A DNA stretch of 64,000 nt from Azophilus sp965214305. Lineage in GTDB: Bacteria; Pseudomonadota; Gammaproteobacteria; Pseudomonadales; Azotimanducaceae. Every line of letters starts with the position of its first letter. The first letter of the stretch is position 1. Below the pieces are notes generated by a model. The model had not been told where the DNA came from. It saw only the letters and a program-made list of their open reading frames with translations, and did not search any database. The stretch lies in contig OZ243949.1 in the NCBI GenBank assembly GCA_965214305.1, positions 2,604,001 through 2,668,000 of the forward strand, read 5' to 3'. Shown piece by piece: positions 8,820 through 18,185 of the stretch. Made by a program: the position numbers and the translations under genes.

Positions 8820-9722
8820 TTAACGAGTGGTCCCTTCGACTTGCGCGGCCACTTCCGCCGCGAAATCCTGCTTCTCCACCGCCATGCCCTCGCCAACCTC
8901 GAAGCGCATAAAGCGGCGGCACTCCGCCTTGTTGGCGGCCAGCAGAGCACCCACCTTGAGGTTGGCGTCCTTGACGAACTTCTGATCCACCAAGCTCACC
9001 TCGGCCAAGAATTTGCGAACGCGCCCTTCCACCATTTTCTCAAGGATTTCGGCGGATTTGGGGCTTTTCCCCGCCGCCTTGTCGGCCAGCGCTTCGGCAT
9101 CGGCCTGGGCCCGATAGATTTCGCGCTCCTTGGCGACCACCGCCGCCTCGAGATCTTGCGGCCGCACAACGAGGGGAACGGGGTCGTGCGCGGTGACGTG
9201 CATGGCCAGATCCCGGGCCAGGGTCGGGTCGGCGGCGTCAAGTTCCACCAAAGCGCCCTTGCGCCGATCATTGTGCAGATAGCCGGCGATGAAGCCCAGG
9301 TCGGTATCGAGCCTTGCCACGCGGCGCACGGCGATGTTTTCGCCAATCTCCTGCACCAGGCTTTCGCGCTCATCGGCGAAGCGTTGCGCCACCGCCTCGG
9401 TATCGCCACCGTTTTCATAGGTCGCGTCGAGCACCGCGGCGACAAAGCCGACAAACTTTTCATTGCGCGCCGCAAAATCGGTTTCGATGTTAACCTCAAC
9501 GAGCGCGGCGCGTTTGCCGTCATCGGCCACACGCAGACCCAACAGACCCTCCGCCGTGGTGCGGCCGGCTTTCCTTGCGGCCTTGAGCGCACTCTTTTTA
9601 CGCAATTGTTCGATTGCCGAGTCGATGTCGCCATCCGCTGCCTCGAGCGCCCGTTTGCAATCCATCATGCCAAGACCGGTGCGGTCCCGCAGTTCCTTGA
9701 CCAATTTTGCCGTTACGGCCAT
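8820..9722 (-). CDS. tsf: Elongation factor Ts
   Basis: Guanine nucleotide exchange factor for EF-Tu. From ATG 9722 the product is 300 aa. It has the N-terminal UBA-like segment (LVKELRDRTGLGMMDCKRAL) and the EF-Ts signature TDFAARNEKF. The Shine-Dalgarno AAGGAG lies 7 nt before the start and supports it. Only 25 nt separate it from rpsB, the usual rpsB-tsf operon. Confidence 0.97.
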   Translation of the reverse strand: MAVTAKLVKELRDRTGLGMMDCKRALEAADGDIDSAIEQLRKKSALKAARKAGRTTAEGLLGLRVADDGKRAALVEVNIETDFAARNEKFVGFVAAVLDATYENGGDTEAVAQRFADERESLVQEIGENIAVRRVARLDTDLGFIAGYLHNDRRKGALVELDAADPTLARDLAMHVTAHDPVPLVVRPQDLEAAVVAKEREIYRAQADAEALADKAAGKSPKSAEILEKMVEGRVRKFLAEVSLVDQKFVKDANLKVGALLAANKAECRRFMRFEVGEGMAVEKQDFAAEVAAQVEGTTR

Positions 9723-9747
9723 CGATTGACTCCTTAAACCGGCCGCA

Positions 9748-10548
9748 TCAGGCGGCGGCATCGCTCGCGTCTTGGTCGTCGTCTTGAACCTCAACGTACT
9801 CTTCGGCATCGCCCATGACGGCGGCGGGTTCGTCGGCAACCGGCGCCCCGTCGATGGCTCCGCCACGGGCGTTGTCGATGCCCTGTTGTATGGCATCCGC
9901 CGCTGCCGTGACGTACAGGCGGATGGCGCGGATGGCGTCATCGTTGCCGGGAATAACGTGGTCGATGCCATCCGGGTCGCTATTTGTATCAACCACGGCC
10001 AAAACCGGAATGCCCAGTTTTTTCGCCTCGCTAACGGCAATGCGTTCGTGTTGCACGTCGATGACAAACAGCGCGTCCGGCAGGCCGCCAACGTCCTTGA
10101 TGCCGCCCAAGCTGCGTTCGAGCTTGTCCATCAGGCGCCGCTGTTGTAATGCTTCCTTTTTGGTGAGTTTCGCGAAGGCGCCCTCTTCCTCCTGCTTTTC
10201 GAGATTTTGCAAGCGGCGGATGGACTGCCGGATGGTCTTGTAGTTGGTCAACATACCGCCCAACCAACGCTGGTCGACGTAGGGCATGTTTACGCGGGTG
10301 GCTTGTTCGCGGATGACCTTGGCGGCGGCGCGCTTGGTGCCGACGAACAGAATCTTGTTGCCGTGGCTCGCCATGTTGCGCAGCTCCGTCAGCGCGGCCT
10401 GCATGGCGGGCATGGTTTTTTCCAGGTCGATGATGTGGATTTTTTTGCGGGAACCGAAGATGTAGGGCCCCATCTTCGGATTCCAGTAACGGGTTTGATG
10501 GCCGAAGTGGACGCCTGCGGCCAGCATATCGCGCATGTTGATATTCAA
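9748..10548 (-). CDS. rpsB: 30S ribosomal protein S2
   Basis: The 266-aa S2 protein carries the conserved GVHFGHQTRYWNPKM start, the FVGTKR segment and VDQRWLGGMLTN. It is longer than E. coli S2 because of an acidic C-terminal tail (EEYVEVQDDDQDASDAAA). Two starts are possible, at 10548 (MNINMRDM) and four codons later at 10536. A GGAGG lies 12 nt before the first and further from the second. It heads the rpsB-tsf-pyrH-frr-uppS-cdsA-rseP-bamA run. Confidence 0.97.
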   Translation of the reverse strand: MNINMRDMLAAGVHFGHQTRYWNPKMGPYIFGSRKKIHIIDLEKTMPAMQAALTELRNMASHGNKILFVGTKRAAAKVIREQATRVNMPYVDQRWLGGMLTNYKTIRQSIRRLQNLEKQEEEGAFAKLTKKEALQQRRLMDKLERSLGGIKDVGGLPDALFVIDVQHERIAVSEAKKLGIPVLAVVDTNSDPDGIDHVIPGNDDAIRAIRLYVTAAADAIQQGIDNARGGAIDGAPVADEPAAVMGDAEEYVEVQDDDQDASDAAA

Positions 10549-10847
10549 TTTTCGCCTCCGGGTTGTGCCTCCACGGTTCCCGGACTCAAACCCGTCACGG
10601 TGGCGGGCTTGCGCCTCCCCGCGACCGGCACCCGTGAGCCCGTGTCGAACCGTGTGCGATTTCTTTTGCGCCGCCGGGCTGGTCGGCCCAAGAAGCCGAG
10701 CAATGCCCGGGACAACCCGAGGGAGGAACCGGGGAAACGAGCGATGCGCTTATTACCCCTTCCACGGCCTTGGGCGGTCGTGCGGCGAGGCCCCGAAACA
10801 GCAACCGCATTGCTCCGGAGCGGCGCGGTTTATACCATAACTACCCT
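10549..10847. promoter_or_regulatory. Divergent promoter region and long rpsB leader
   Basis: This 299-bp gap separates the divergent rpsB and map genes. On the minus strand, the 150-200 nt before rpsB are GC-rich with several short self-complementary runs around 10560-10640. In other gammaproteobacteria the rpsB leader binds S2 for autoregulation, so a similar leader is plausible here but not demonstrated. For map, TATACC near 10830 could be a -10 element very close to the start codon. Confidence 0.45.
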
Positions 10848-11690
10848 ATGGCTGCCAAAATTCAGAACCAAGCCGATCTTGAAGGCATGCGTCAAGCTGG
10901 CCGGCTCGCCGCGAGCGTCCTTGAAATGATCGGTGAACACATCGTGCCGGGCATCACCACCGGTGCGCTCGACGATATCTGCCACCGCTTCATCGTTGAG
11001 GAACTCGGCTGCATTCCGGCGCCGCTAAACTACCGCAACGCCCCCGGTATGCCGCCCTTCCCGCGCTCCATCTGCACTTCCGTCAATCATGTGGTCTGCC
11101 ACGGCATCCCTTCCACCAAGAAGATGCTGCGCGACGGCGATATTCTCAATATCGACACCACCGTCATCAAAGACGGTTATCACGGTGATACAAGCAAGAT
11201 GTTCTTTGTTGGCAAGCCGCCGGTGCTCGCCGAGCGTCTGGTGCGGATAACCCAGGAGTGTTTGTACCGGGGCATCGCCGCGATCCGCCCGGGGGGGCAC
11301 CTTGGCGATATTGGCCAGGTCATTGCGCACCACGCCCGGGCGCACCGTTTTTCCGTGGTGCGGGAGTTTTGCGGCCACGGCATCGGCAAGCGTTTTCACG
11401 ACGACCCCCAGGTGCTGCATTACGGTCGCAAGGGTACCGGCCTGATGCTTGAGGAAGGCATGACGTTCACCATCGAGCCGATGATCAATGCCGGCCGCCG
11501 CCATGTGCGCATGCTGCCCGACTACTGGACCGTCGTCACCAAGGATCACAAGCTCTCCGCCCAATGGGAGCACACCATTCTGGTAACCGCGTCGGGCGCT
11601 GAGGTGCTCACCGCACGCGCCGAGGAGCGATTCTCGACAGCCCAGGGTACAGCGGAGCAACTCCAGCCCGGTAGCCCGTCCCATTCATGA
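10848..11690 (+). CDS. map: Type I methionine aminopeptidase
   Basis: Removes the N-terminal Met from nascent proteins. From ATG 10848 the product is 280 aa beginning MAAKIQNQADL. The metal-ligand motifs are present: NIDTTVIKDGYHGDTSKMF (two Asp), FCGHGIGKRFH (His), TFTIEPM (Glu), and a final Glu in QWEHTILVT. Its location opposite rpsB and before glnD is classical. The last codons (SPSHS) lie in a 30-bp perfect palindrome, and the TGA stop sits at its centre. Confidence 0.96.
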   Translation: MAAKIQNQADLEGMRQAGRLAASVLEMIGEHIVPGITTGALDDICHRFIVEELGCIPAPLNYRNAPGMPPFPRSICTSVNHVVCHGIPSTKKMLRDGDILNIDTTVIKDGYHGDTSKMFFVGKPPVLAERLVRITQECLYRGIAAIRPGGHLGDIGQVIAHHARAHRFSVVREFCGHGIGKRFHDDPQVLHYGRKGTGLMLEEGMTFTIEPMINAGRRHVRMLPDYWTVVTKDHKLSAQWEHTILVTASGAEVLTARAEERFSTAQGTAEQLQPGSPSHS

Positions 11691-11702
11691 ATGGGACGGG
11701 CT
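11673..11702. terminator. Perfect 30-bp palindrome at the map stop codon
   Basis: Positions 11673-11702 form a perfect inverted repeat with 15-nt arms (AGCCCGTCCCATTCA) and no loop. It spans the last map codons and its TGA, then runs into the CTAG end of the group B element. There is no T-run, so intrinsic termination is uncertain. It may be a terminator-like hairpin or an extension of the inserted repeat. Confidence 0.5.
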
Positions 11703-11880
11703 AGTGTCCTGCCCCGTAAATAAGTGGGTTTTAGGCGCTAGGCCGTTTCGGTTCCCGGCAAGGCGCGACGACGCCCTGTGGCAGGCCCCACACAAGCAGG
11801 CCCCACACAAGGAGGAGCAACGCGGCCGGGGGCCGAAACGGCCACGAATAATCACACTTATTTGCGGGACAGGACACTAG
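11701..11880. mobile_element. Group B MITE-like palindromic element, copy B1
   Basis: A 180-bp element bounded by CTAGTGTCCTG and CAGGACACTAG. The terminal inverted repeats extend imperfectly for about 60 nt (AAATAAGTG and GGCCGTTTCGG in both arms). It equals the reverse complement of the copy at 40761-40925, except that a 15-bp unit (CAGGCCCCACACAAG) is tandemly duplicated at about 11780-11809, which explains 180 versus 165 bp. No ORF is inside, so a non-autonomous element is inferred. It fills the gap between map and glnD. Confidence 0.85.
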
Positions 11881-11893
11881 GAGCACTAGTCTC

Positions 11894-14500
11894 ATGAACA
11901 TCACCGCATACCGCGCCCGTATCGCCGAGCGGGATGCGGCCCTGGCGAGCCGGTATTGGAATCGGGAGGAAATCGCCGCCATCATCGCCGAGCGGGTGGC
12001 GTTCTTCGATGATCTCATCGGTGAGCTTTGGCAGCGCCACTTCAACACCGAAGACGAGGCCCTGCTGCTGGCGGTGGGCGGCTACGGGCGGCGGGAACTG
12101 CACCCCGGCTCCGACATCGACCTATTGATCCTGTGCCCTGAACCGCGCCGGCACAAGGCCGCTATCGAAGCATTTTTGCGCAATCTCTACGACCTTAATC
12201 TTGAGATCGGCCACAGTGTGCGCACGGTGCGGGATTGCGCCAAACAGGCCGCGACTGATATCACCGTGGCCACCGCCCTGTTCGAGCGACGTCGGCTGAC
12301 GACGCCCACCACAGCCGCCCAGGGGCTGCTGTTGGAAAAACTCGACCGCGTTCTATCGCGGCCGCGCCTGTGGCCCGCGGATAAATTCTTCCGCGCCAAG
12401 CGCAACGAACAAGAAAAACGGCACCGCCGGTTTCAGGATGTGGACTACAACTTGGAGCCCGATATCAAGGCATCGCCCGGCGGCTTGCGGGATTTGCAGA
12501 CGGCGCTGTGGGTCTGCGCCCGCAAATTCGGCACCGGCGACATCGGCGAACTTGAGCAATTGGGGGTTGTCACGCCCGCCGAGCGCGAATGGCTGGTTAA
12601 CGGCAGGCGCTACCTCTTGTGGGTTCGCTATGGTCTGCATCTGGTTGCCGGGCGCAAAGACGACCGCTTGCAATTCCAGCATCAACGCACCCTCGCGGAA
12701 CGGCTTGGCTATGTGGATACCGCCGCCAAGCTCGGTGTCGAACGCTTCATGCATCAGTACTACCGTTATGTGCTATCGCTGAGGGAAGTAAACGACATCG
12801 TCCTGCAGTCTTTGGAGGAGTCGTTCGCAAGGCGTCGGCCACGCATTGAAGCCGTCAATGAACGCTTCCGCATCCGCGACAGCCACATTGAGGCGACCAA
12901 CAGCGATCTGTTCGCTCGCCATCCGAGCGCTCTGCTCGAATTATTCGTCATACTTGCCAACCGGCGCGATATCGCCGGCGTGCGCGCCGGAACCATCCGG
13001 CTAATCCGCGACCACCTGCATCTCATTGACGAAGCCTTCCGCACGAATCCGGAGAACAACCGCCTATTCATCGCCCTGCTCAAGGCACCCCATACCCTGG
13101 TTACACAACTCACCCGGATGCGGCGCTACGGCATTCTGGCCCGCTACATACCGGAGTTCGGCGAGGTGGTGGGCCAGATGCAGCATGATCTGTTCCACAT
13201 CTACACCGTCGATGCCCATACCATGATGGTCATTCGGCAGATGCGGCTGTTTCGCTACCGTGCCCAGGCCGAAACCTATCCATTGGCGCACCGTTGCGTA
13301 AAAACCGTCGCCAAGATCGAACTACTCTACATCGCCGGGCTGTTCCACGATATCGGCAAGGGGCGCGGCGGCGATCATTCAAAACTCGGCGCGATCGACG
13401 CGGTGCGCTTTTGTCGCCGCCATGGGCTGAACGAGGACGACACGGCTCTCGTCGCATGGTTGGTTGAATATCACCTGGTCATGTCGAGCACCGCCCAGCG
13501 CAAAGACATCTACGACCCGGACGTGGTGTTCGAGTTCGCCAACCTGGTGCGCTCCGAGCGCCGGCTCGACTATCTGTATGCGCTCACGGTTGCCGACATC
13601 ACCGCCACCAATCCCACTCTATGGAACGGCTGGCGCGATACCCTTTTGCGCCAGCTCTACACGGAAACCCGCAAGCTGCTGGAGGGCGGGCTGGAAAGGG
13701 CGGTGGACAAGCAGGCATCGATTCGGGCGTGCTTGGAGCGCACCGCCGAAAAGCTGGCCGTCGCGGGCGTGAGCACCGCCGATGCCGAGCCGGTGTGGCA
13801 GCTTTTTGGCGATGATTTTCTCTTGCGCCACAGACCCCGGCGTATCGCGGATCTAACCGTCGCGATGCTGGCGCACAACCCGGACAGCGGCCCCTTGGTG
13901 CTTGTGTACAACATGGAAGCCGGCCACCTGTCCGGCAAGGGAGCGACGGAGATTTTCGTCTACACCCACGACCGGCCCAATCTGTTTGCCGCCTCGGTCA
14001 TTGCGATCGATCGGCTGCGGCTTTCCATCTACGACGCCAATATCCGCACCGCCAAGAACGGGCTCTGCTTCAACACCTATGTGGTGCTTGATGCCCAGCG
14101 CCAACCCTTGGCCGGTGACCGTGAACTGGTGGTGAAACAGCTAACCAAGGCCATCGCCCGTCCCAATATCGGGACCTTCGGCAATCGGTGGGTGTCGAGA
14201 CGGCTGCGGCAACTATCCCGGCCCACCCAAGCCTCGCTGGTCAATCAGGATAGCGACTCCTTTTCGACGCTGACCGTGTTGGCATCCGACCGGCCGGGTT
14301 TGCTTGCTCGCATCGGCCTGCTTTTTCACGACCTGGAAATCTCCGTGCTCGGGGCCCGCATTGCCACACTCGGGGAACGGGTGGAGGATGTCTTCTATCT
14401 GCAAACCCGATCCGGTGAACCGATCACCGACCCGGAATTCATCTATGCGTTCGAGAACACCCTGCGCCAGACCCTTGATGCGATGCCGGGGGTGAGTTAA
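11894..14500 (+). CDS. glnD: [Protein-PII] uridylyltransferase / uridylyl-removing enzyme
   Basis: Glutamine sensor that uridylylates or deuridylylates PII to control nitrogen assimilation. The 868-aa product has an N-terminal nucleotidyltransferase motif (GGYGRRELHPGSDIDLLIL, near residue 62), the HD domain (LFHDIGKGRGGDHSKL, near residue 482) and two C-terminal ACT domains (about 680-770 and 795-868). The start ATG 11894 lies 14 nt after the B1 element, so its promoter may be inside or upstream of that element. Confidence 0.97.
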   Translation: MNITAYRARIAERDAALASRYWNREEIAAIIAERVAFFDDLIGELWQRHFNTEDEALLLAVGGYGRRELHPGSDIDLLILCPEPRRHKAAIEAFLRNLYDLNLEIGHSVRTVRDCAKQAATDITVATALFERRRLTTPTTAAQGLLLEKLDRVLSRPRLWPADKFFRAKRNEQEKRHRRFQDVDYNLEPDIKASPGGLRDLQTALWVCARKFGTGDIGELEQLGVVTPAEREWLVNGRRYLLWVRYGLHLVAGRKDDRLQFQHQRTLAERLGYVDTAAKLGVERFMHQYYRYVLSLREVNDIVLQSLEESFARRRPRIEAVNERFRIRDSHIEATNSDLFARHPSALLELFVILANRRDIAGVRAGTIRLIRDHLHLIDEAFRTNPENNRLFIALLKAPHTLVTQLTRMRRYGILARYIPEFGEVVGQMQHDLFHIYTVDAHTMMVIRQMRLFRYRAQAETYPLAHRCVKTVAKIELLYIAGLFHDIGKGRGGDHSKLGAIDAVRFCRRHGLNEDDTALVAWLVEYHLVMSSTAQRKDIYDPDVVFEFANLVRSERRLDYLYALTVADITATNPTLWNGWRDTLLRQLYTETRKLLEGGLERAVDKQASIRACLERTAEKLAVAGVSTADAEPVWQLFGDDFLLRHRPRRIADLTVAMLAHNPDSGPLVLVYNMEAGHLSGKGATEIFVYTHDRPNLFAASVIAIDRLRLSIYDANIRTAKNGLCFNTYVVLDAQRQPLAGDRELVVKQLTKAIARPNIGTFGNRWVSRRLRQLSRPTQASLVNQDSDSFSTLTVLASDRPGLLARIGLLFHDLEISVLGARIATLGERVEDVFYLQTRSGEPITDPEFIYAFENTLRQTLDAMPGVS

Positions 14501-14540
14501 CCGGAAAGCGGTTGAGCCCGCGGCGCTTCCCTAACGCGGC

Positions 14541-14626
14541 TAGTGGCTCAATTTGGAAAATCCTCGTTACCGGCGCCCAACGCGGGCCTGGTCTCCACGG
14601 CAGTGGAAATTGAAACTGAGCCACTA
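14541..14626. mobile_element. Group E element (E1) with 12-bp flanking direct repeats
   Basis: The 86-bp element begins TAGTGGCTCAATTT and ends AAACTGAGCCACTA. It is flanked on both sides by the 12-mer CCCTAACGCGGC (14529-14540 and 14627-14638), which looks like a target duplication. It lies between glnD and dapD. Half copies with the same left end occur at 39515, and with the right end at 56077. Confidence 0.8.
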
Positions 14627-14709
14627 CCCTAACGCGGCCATCGTTGCTTGGTGCTGCACGGGCTGATAGCGTAGCGGCCCCTTGCGACCGGGCCCCCACA
14701 GAGGAACTG

Positions 14710-15705
14710 ATGCCGGTATTTGCGTTCGCCATCGGGCTTGCGACCCGCGATGGCCAGCAAAACATAATCGATTGTTTCTACCCCGCGCCCCTGAAATCGC
14801 CGACCGGCGAGCTCGGCGCGGCTATCGAGGCAACCTTCTCTCCCGGTATGGCCAGCCTTGGCCCGGAGCAGGCACGGCAATTCGTCGAAGACCACCAGCC
14901 ATCGCTTCGGCCGATGCTGGAAGCCGACCGAGAAATGGTTGCCGTGCTGCTGCCGGATGATCGATCAATCGCCTCCTGCGCCGATGCTTTCCTCAAGCTG
15001 CACCTCCTATCGCATCGCCTCGCCTTACCGAACACCCTGAATCTGGATGGCATTTTCGCGCACCTGCAAACCATCGCCTGGACTACAGACGGCGCCATCG
15101 CCGTTGCCGAACTCGCCGAACGACAACTGCGCGCGCGCCTGCGGGGCCGCCACTTCGAGGTGCTTGCGGTGGACAAGTTTCCGAAGATGGCAAACTATGT
15201 GGTGCCCGCTGGCGTGCGCATCGCCGACGGCAACCGCATTCGCCTCGGTGCCTACCTCGGCGACGGCACCACCGTCATGCCCTCCGGTGCCGTCAATTTC
15301 AACGCGGCGGCGCTTGGGCCCAACATGGTGGAAGGCCGTATTTCCCAAGGCGTGGTGGTTGGCCAACATTCGGACCTCGGCGGTGCCTCAAGCACCATGG
15401 GCACCTTGGCGGGTGGCGGTGATATCGTCATCGCCATCGGCCGGCATTGCCTGATCGGTGCCAACGGCGGCACCGGCATACCACTCGGCGACCGCTGCGC
15501 TATTGAGGCCGGGCTCTACATCACGGCAGGCACCCGCATTGCGGTCATCGACGAAGACGGCAAGCGCGTGCGCCGGGCGAAGGGCCGCGACCTCGCCGGC
15601 GGCTCGGACATGCTGTTCATTCGCCACAGCGAAACCGGGGAAGTGCAATGCCGAACCAACCGCAAGGCCATTGCGCTGAATGAACAACTGCACGCGCACA
15701 ATTGA
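14710..15705 (+). CDS. dapD: 2,3,4,5-tetrahydropyridine-2,6-dicarboxylate N-succinyltransferase (long type)
   Basis: Succinylates tetrahydrodipicolinate in lysine/diaminopimelate synthesis. ATG 14710 is preceded by GAGGA at a good distance and gives 331 aa. The size and sequence fit the longer pseudomonad/actinobacterial DapD rather than the 274-aa E. coli type. A unique N-terminal half is followed by a hexapeptide-repeat left-handed beta-helix (about 170-300), including GAVNFNAAALGPNMVEGRI and SSTMGTLAGGGD. It pairs with dapE downstream, separated by repeat A1. Confidence 0.93.
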   Translation: MPVFAFAIGLATRDGQQNIIDCFYPAPLKSPTGELGAAIEATFSPGMASLGPEQARQFVEDHQPSLRPMLEADREMVAVLLPDDRSIASCADAFLKLHLLSHRLALPNTLNLDGIFAHLQTIAWTTDGAIAVAELAERQLRARLRGRHFEVLAVDKFPKMANYVVPAGVRIADGNRIRLGAYLGDGTTVMPSGAVNFNAAALGPNMVEGRISQGVVVGQHSDLGGASSTMGTLAGGGDIVIAIGRHCLIGANGGTGIPLGDRCAIEAGLYITAGTRIAVIDEDGKRVRRAKGRDLAGGSDMLFIRHSETGEVQCRTNRKAIALNEQLHAHN

Positions 15706-15722
15706 TTCAGTTCCATATGGGC

Positions 15723-15886
15723 CAGGAGCCCCTGCCCGCGGAAGTCGCGGCAGCAAAGCCGCTCTCATCCATCCCGGTGCCCGCTCGATTGCGTTGCGCG
15801 GGGCTCGGTATTCGCCTCAATCGACCGGCCGACGGGAAAGCGATAGCGGCTTTTCGCTTGCGCGACTTCCGCAGGCAGAGACTGCT
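15723..15886. mobile_element. Group A palindromic repeat, copy A1
   Basis: About 164 bp with outer arms AGGAGCCCCTGCCCGCGGAAG and the complementary GACTTCCGCAGGCAGAGACT, and the group core ATTCGCCTCAATCGACCGGC. It lies in the 238-bp dapD-dapE gap in forward orientation relative to A2. A3 and A4 are inverted. It holds no ORF. Confidence 0.8.
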
Positions 15887-15943
15887 GCGCTACTTGACCA
15901 TAGGATTGGCATAACGCCGACGGTTAGCGAAGGGTTGTAGTGG

Positions 15944-17086
15944 ATGACCGACACCGCCTCGCCAGTACTGGCCCTGACCAAGGCGCTCATCGAACGCCCC
16001 TCGATCACCCCGGACGATCAGGGCTGCCAAGCGCTACTGCGGCAGCGCCTTGGCAAACTGGGTTTCACAACAACGTCCCTCAACAAAGAAAACGTTGTTA
16101 ATTTACTGGCGGAATACGGTAACGGCCCGTTGACTGTCGCGTTCGCGGGCCATACCGATGTGGTGCCGCCCGGCGACCCCGCGCAATGGCAATCCCCTCC
16201 ATTTACACCCACTATTCGCGGTGGCCGGCTTTACGGGCGGGGCGCGGCCGATATGAAATCGAGCTTGGCGGCCATGGTCGTGGCAGCGCAACGCTTCCTC
16301 GGCCGCCATCGTCAACCCAAAGGCCGCCTGATGTTCCTGATAACCAGTGACGAAGAAGGCGTTGCCGAATTTGGCACCAAGCACATCGTTACGCATTTGC
16401 AGCGGGAAAATCGCATTCCCGATTTTTGCATTGTGGGCGAACCCTCCTCCTCGGCAGCGCTTGGCGATGTGGTACGCAACGGCCGCCGCGGCTCGTTGAA
16501 TGGGCGTTTGACGGTGCGGGGCATTCAGGGCCATGTGGCCTATCCCGAATTGGCGGCAAATCCCATTCATCGGGCAGCGCCTTTTTTGCACGAACTCTTT
16601 GGTCTTGAGTTCGACCGCGGTAATGAGCACTACCCGCCCACAAGGGTGCAGGCATCGAATATCGCCGCCGGTACCGGGGCGAGTAACGTCATCCCCGGAG
16701 AACTGAGCCTCGATTTCAACTTTCGCTATTCCAATGAACAAACCGCCGGTGGCCTCAAAGCCATCGTCCAAGACCTGCTTGATAAGCACGGTATCGACGG
16801 GTGGCTCGATTGGCAGCTATCCGGCGAACCCTTCCTGACCCCGCCGGGCCGGCTGACCGATGTGGTGCGGGCCGCCATTCGCGACGAACTTGGCATCGAC
16901 TGCCAATTTTCGACTTCCGGTGGAACCTCCGACGGGCGCTTCATCGCGCCACTCGGTACCGCGGTGGTGGAGCTCGGGCCAATCAATGCCACCATTCACA
17001 AGGTCAATGAATGCGTCGATATTGACGACCTCGAACCGCTCGCGGCCGTTTATGAGCGCATCCTCGAAGCGCTGCTGGTGCCCTGA
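15944..17086 (+). CDS. dapE: Succinyl-diaminopimelate desuccinylase
   Basis: Zinc M20-family hydrolase releasing LL-diaminopimelate and succinate. The 380-aa product has FAGHTDVVPPG near residue 70 (first metal His), GRGAADMKSSLAAM (Asp ligand), SDEEG (catalytic Glu) and the C-terminal SGGTSDGRFI segment with a conserved His (TIHKVNE). The length is as expected. It works with DapD in the same pathway. Confidence 0.96.
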   Translation: MTDTASPVLALTKALIERPSITPDDQGCQALLRQRLGKLGFTTTSLNKENVVNLLAEYGNGPLTVAFAGHTDVVPPGDPAQWQSPPFTPTIRGGRLYGRGAADMKSSLAAMVVAAQRFLGRHRQPKGRLMFLITSDEEGVAEFGTKHIVTHLQRENRIPDFCIVGEPSSSAALGDVVRNGRRGSLNGRLTVRGIQGHVAYPELAANPIHRAAPFLHELFGLEFDRGNEHYPPTRVQASNIAAGTGASNVIPGELSLDFNFRYSNEQTAGGLKAIVQDLLDKHGIDGWLDWQLSGEPFLTPPGRLTDVVRAAIRDELGIDCQFSTSGGTSDGRFIAPLGTAVVELGPINATIHKVNECVDIDDLEPLAAVYERILEALLVP

Positions 17087-17192
17087 TCCGGTCCGGCCGG
17101 CAATCGCCGGTCAATAACGCTGCGGAAATCCAATGATCGGCCATGGGGGTGTAGTCATTAGCGAGATAGGTGGGCTATCGGTAGCAGGTGGC

Positions 17193-17301
17193 GAATTGTG
17201 CTGCGCTGTTCCCCTGCCGGCGCAGGGCCAACTTTTCCTGCTGCACGATGGTTTCTCGACGAGCTTTGACGCGCCGGCAGGGGAACAGCGCAACCCAATT
17301 C
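17193..17301. repeat. Group C-like hairpin, copy C3
   Basis: Arms of 31 nt (17193-17223 and 17271-17301) pair with two mismatches and contain TGCGCTGTTCCCCTGCCGGC. The 47-nt loop is only loosely like C1/C2 (CAGGAAAAGTTGG against CAGGAAG..GG). It lies between dapE and gspN and may terminate the dap operon. Membership in group C is an inference from layout. Confidence 0.65.
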
Positions 17302-17383
17302 TTTGGCGCGGTTTATGCAGGGTTGTCCGCGTGTTTGGTTTCCGGTTCGTATGAGGGCGGGTTGTACCGGAGGCGATGCTCGC

Positions 17384-18121
17384 GTGGGGTCGCACGGAGA
17401 AGTGCTTGGGCTGGTGGTATTTGGCCTTATCGCCTTGCTTGTGTTTTGCTTGGTTTTCGCGCCTGCCCGGCTGCTTGCGCCCTTGGTGGAACCTATTCCG
17501 GGGGCCTCCCTGACGGGTATGCGGGGCACGGTTTGGGCGGGTTCCGGGCAGCTGCTGCTGGGCGGGCGGGATTACGGCCTATTCACTTGGGCACTGCGTC
17601 CCGCATCGTTGTTGAGGTTGTTTCCCGGCATCGCCTGGACGCTGTCCGGTGAACATACAGAACTGCAGGGTGTACTGAACCTGGCCCCAAGCCGCATGGC
17701 GGCGTCGATGAGCGGTTCCGTTGCTGCCGAGGCGGTCAATCCTTGGCTCGGCATCTACGAACTTTCCCTAGCCGGCCATTTCGACTTACAGAACCTCTAT
17801 CTGCATCTTGCGGACAACCGGCCGGATGATGCGCAGGGCACGCTCGCCTGGTCTGGCGGACGGCTCGGCTATGTCTTATCGCAACAGGCGAAAACCACGC
17901 AATTGCCGCCACTGCAAGCGACCCTCGAATTCATGAACGGGCCTCGGGCCATCGTTGTCGAACAAGGCCGCAACGAGCCGCTGCTGAAAGCGGAATTGCT
18001 CGACAACGGTTTTGTCCGTATCGGCGTTACCATGCTACTGACCCGCCTTTTGAACGAACCCTGGCCCGGTGGCGGAGCGGACGACAAGGTAGTGGTGGCG
18101 GTGGAGGAGAAGATTTTCTAA
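17384..18121 (+). CDS. gspN: Type II secretion system protein N
   Basis: GspN is an accessory inner-membrane/periplasmic protein of the type II secretion system. One N-terminal membrane helix (VLGLVVFGLIALLVFCLVF) is followed by a periplasmic domain with ASLTGMRGTVWAGSG, typical of the family. GTG 17384 has GGAGG 10 nt upstream and gives 245 aa. ATG 17351 or 17315 would add 11 or 23 N-terminal residues. The natural partner gspC lies 4.8 kb further on, behind an accessory insertion. Confidence 0.82.
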   Translation: MGSHGEVLGLVVFGLIALLVFCLVFAPARLLAPLVEPIPGASLTGMRGTVWAGSGQLLLGGRDYGLFTWALRPASLLRLFPGIAWTLSGEHTELQGVLNLAPSRMAASMSGSVAAEAVNPWLGIYELSLAGHFDLQNLYLHLADNRPDDAQGTLAWSGGRLGYVLSQQAKTTQLPPLQATLEFMNGPRAIVVEQGRNEPLLKAELLDNGFVRIGVTMLLTRLLNEPWPGGGADDKVVVAVEEKIF

Positions 18122-18185
18122 TCCGGATATCTCTCCAACTTCCTTCTACAGACGCCTGAGCCTTCATTCAGCCCGATTCCTAGCG

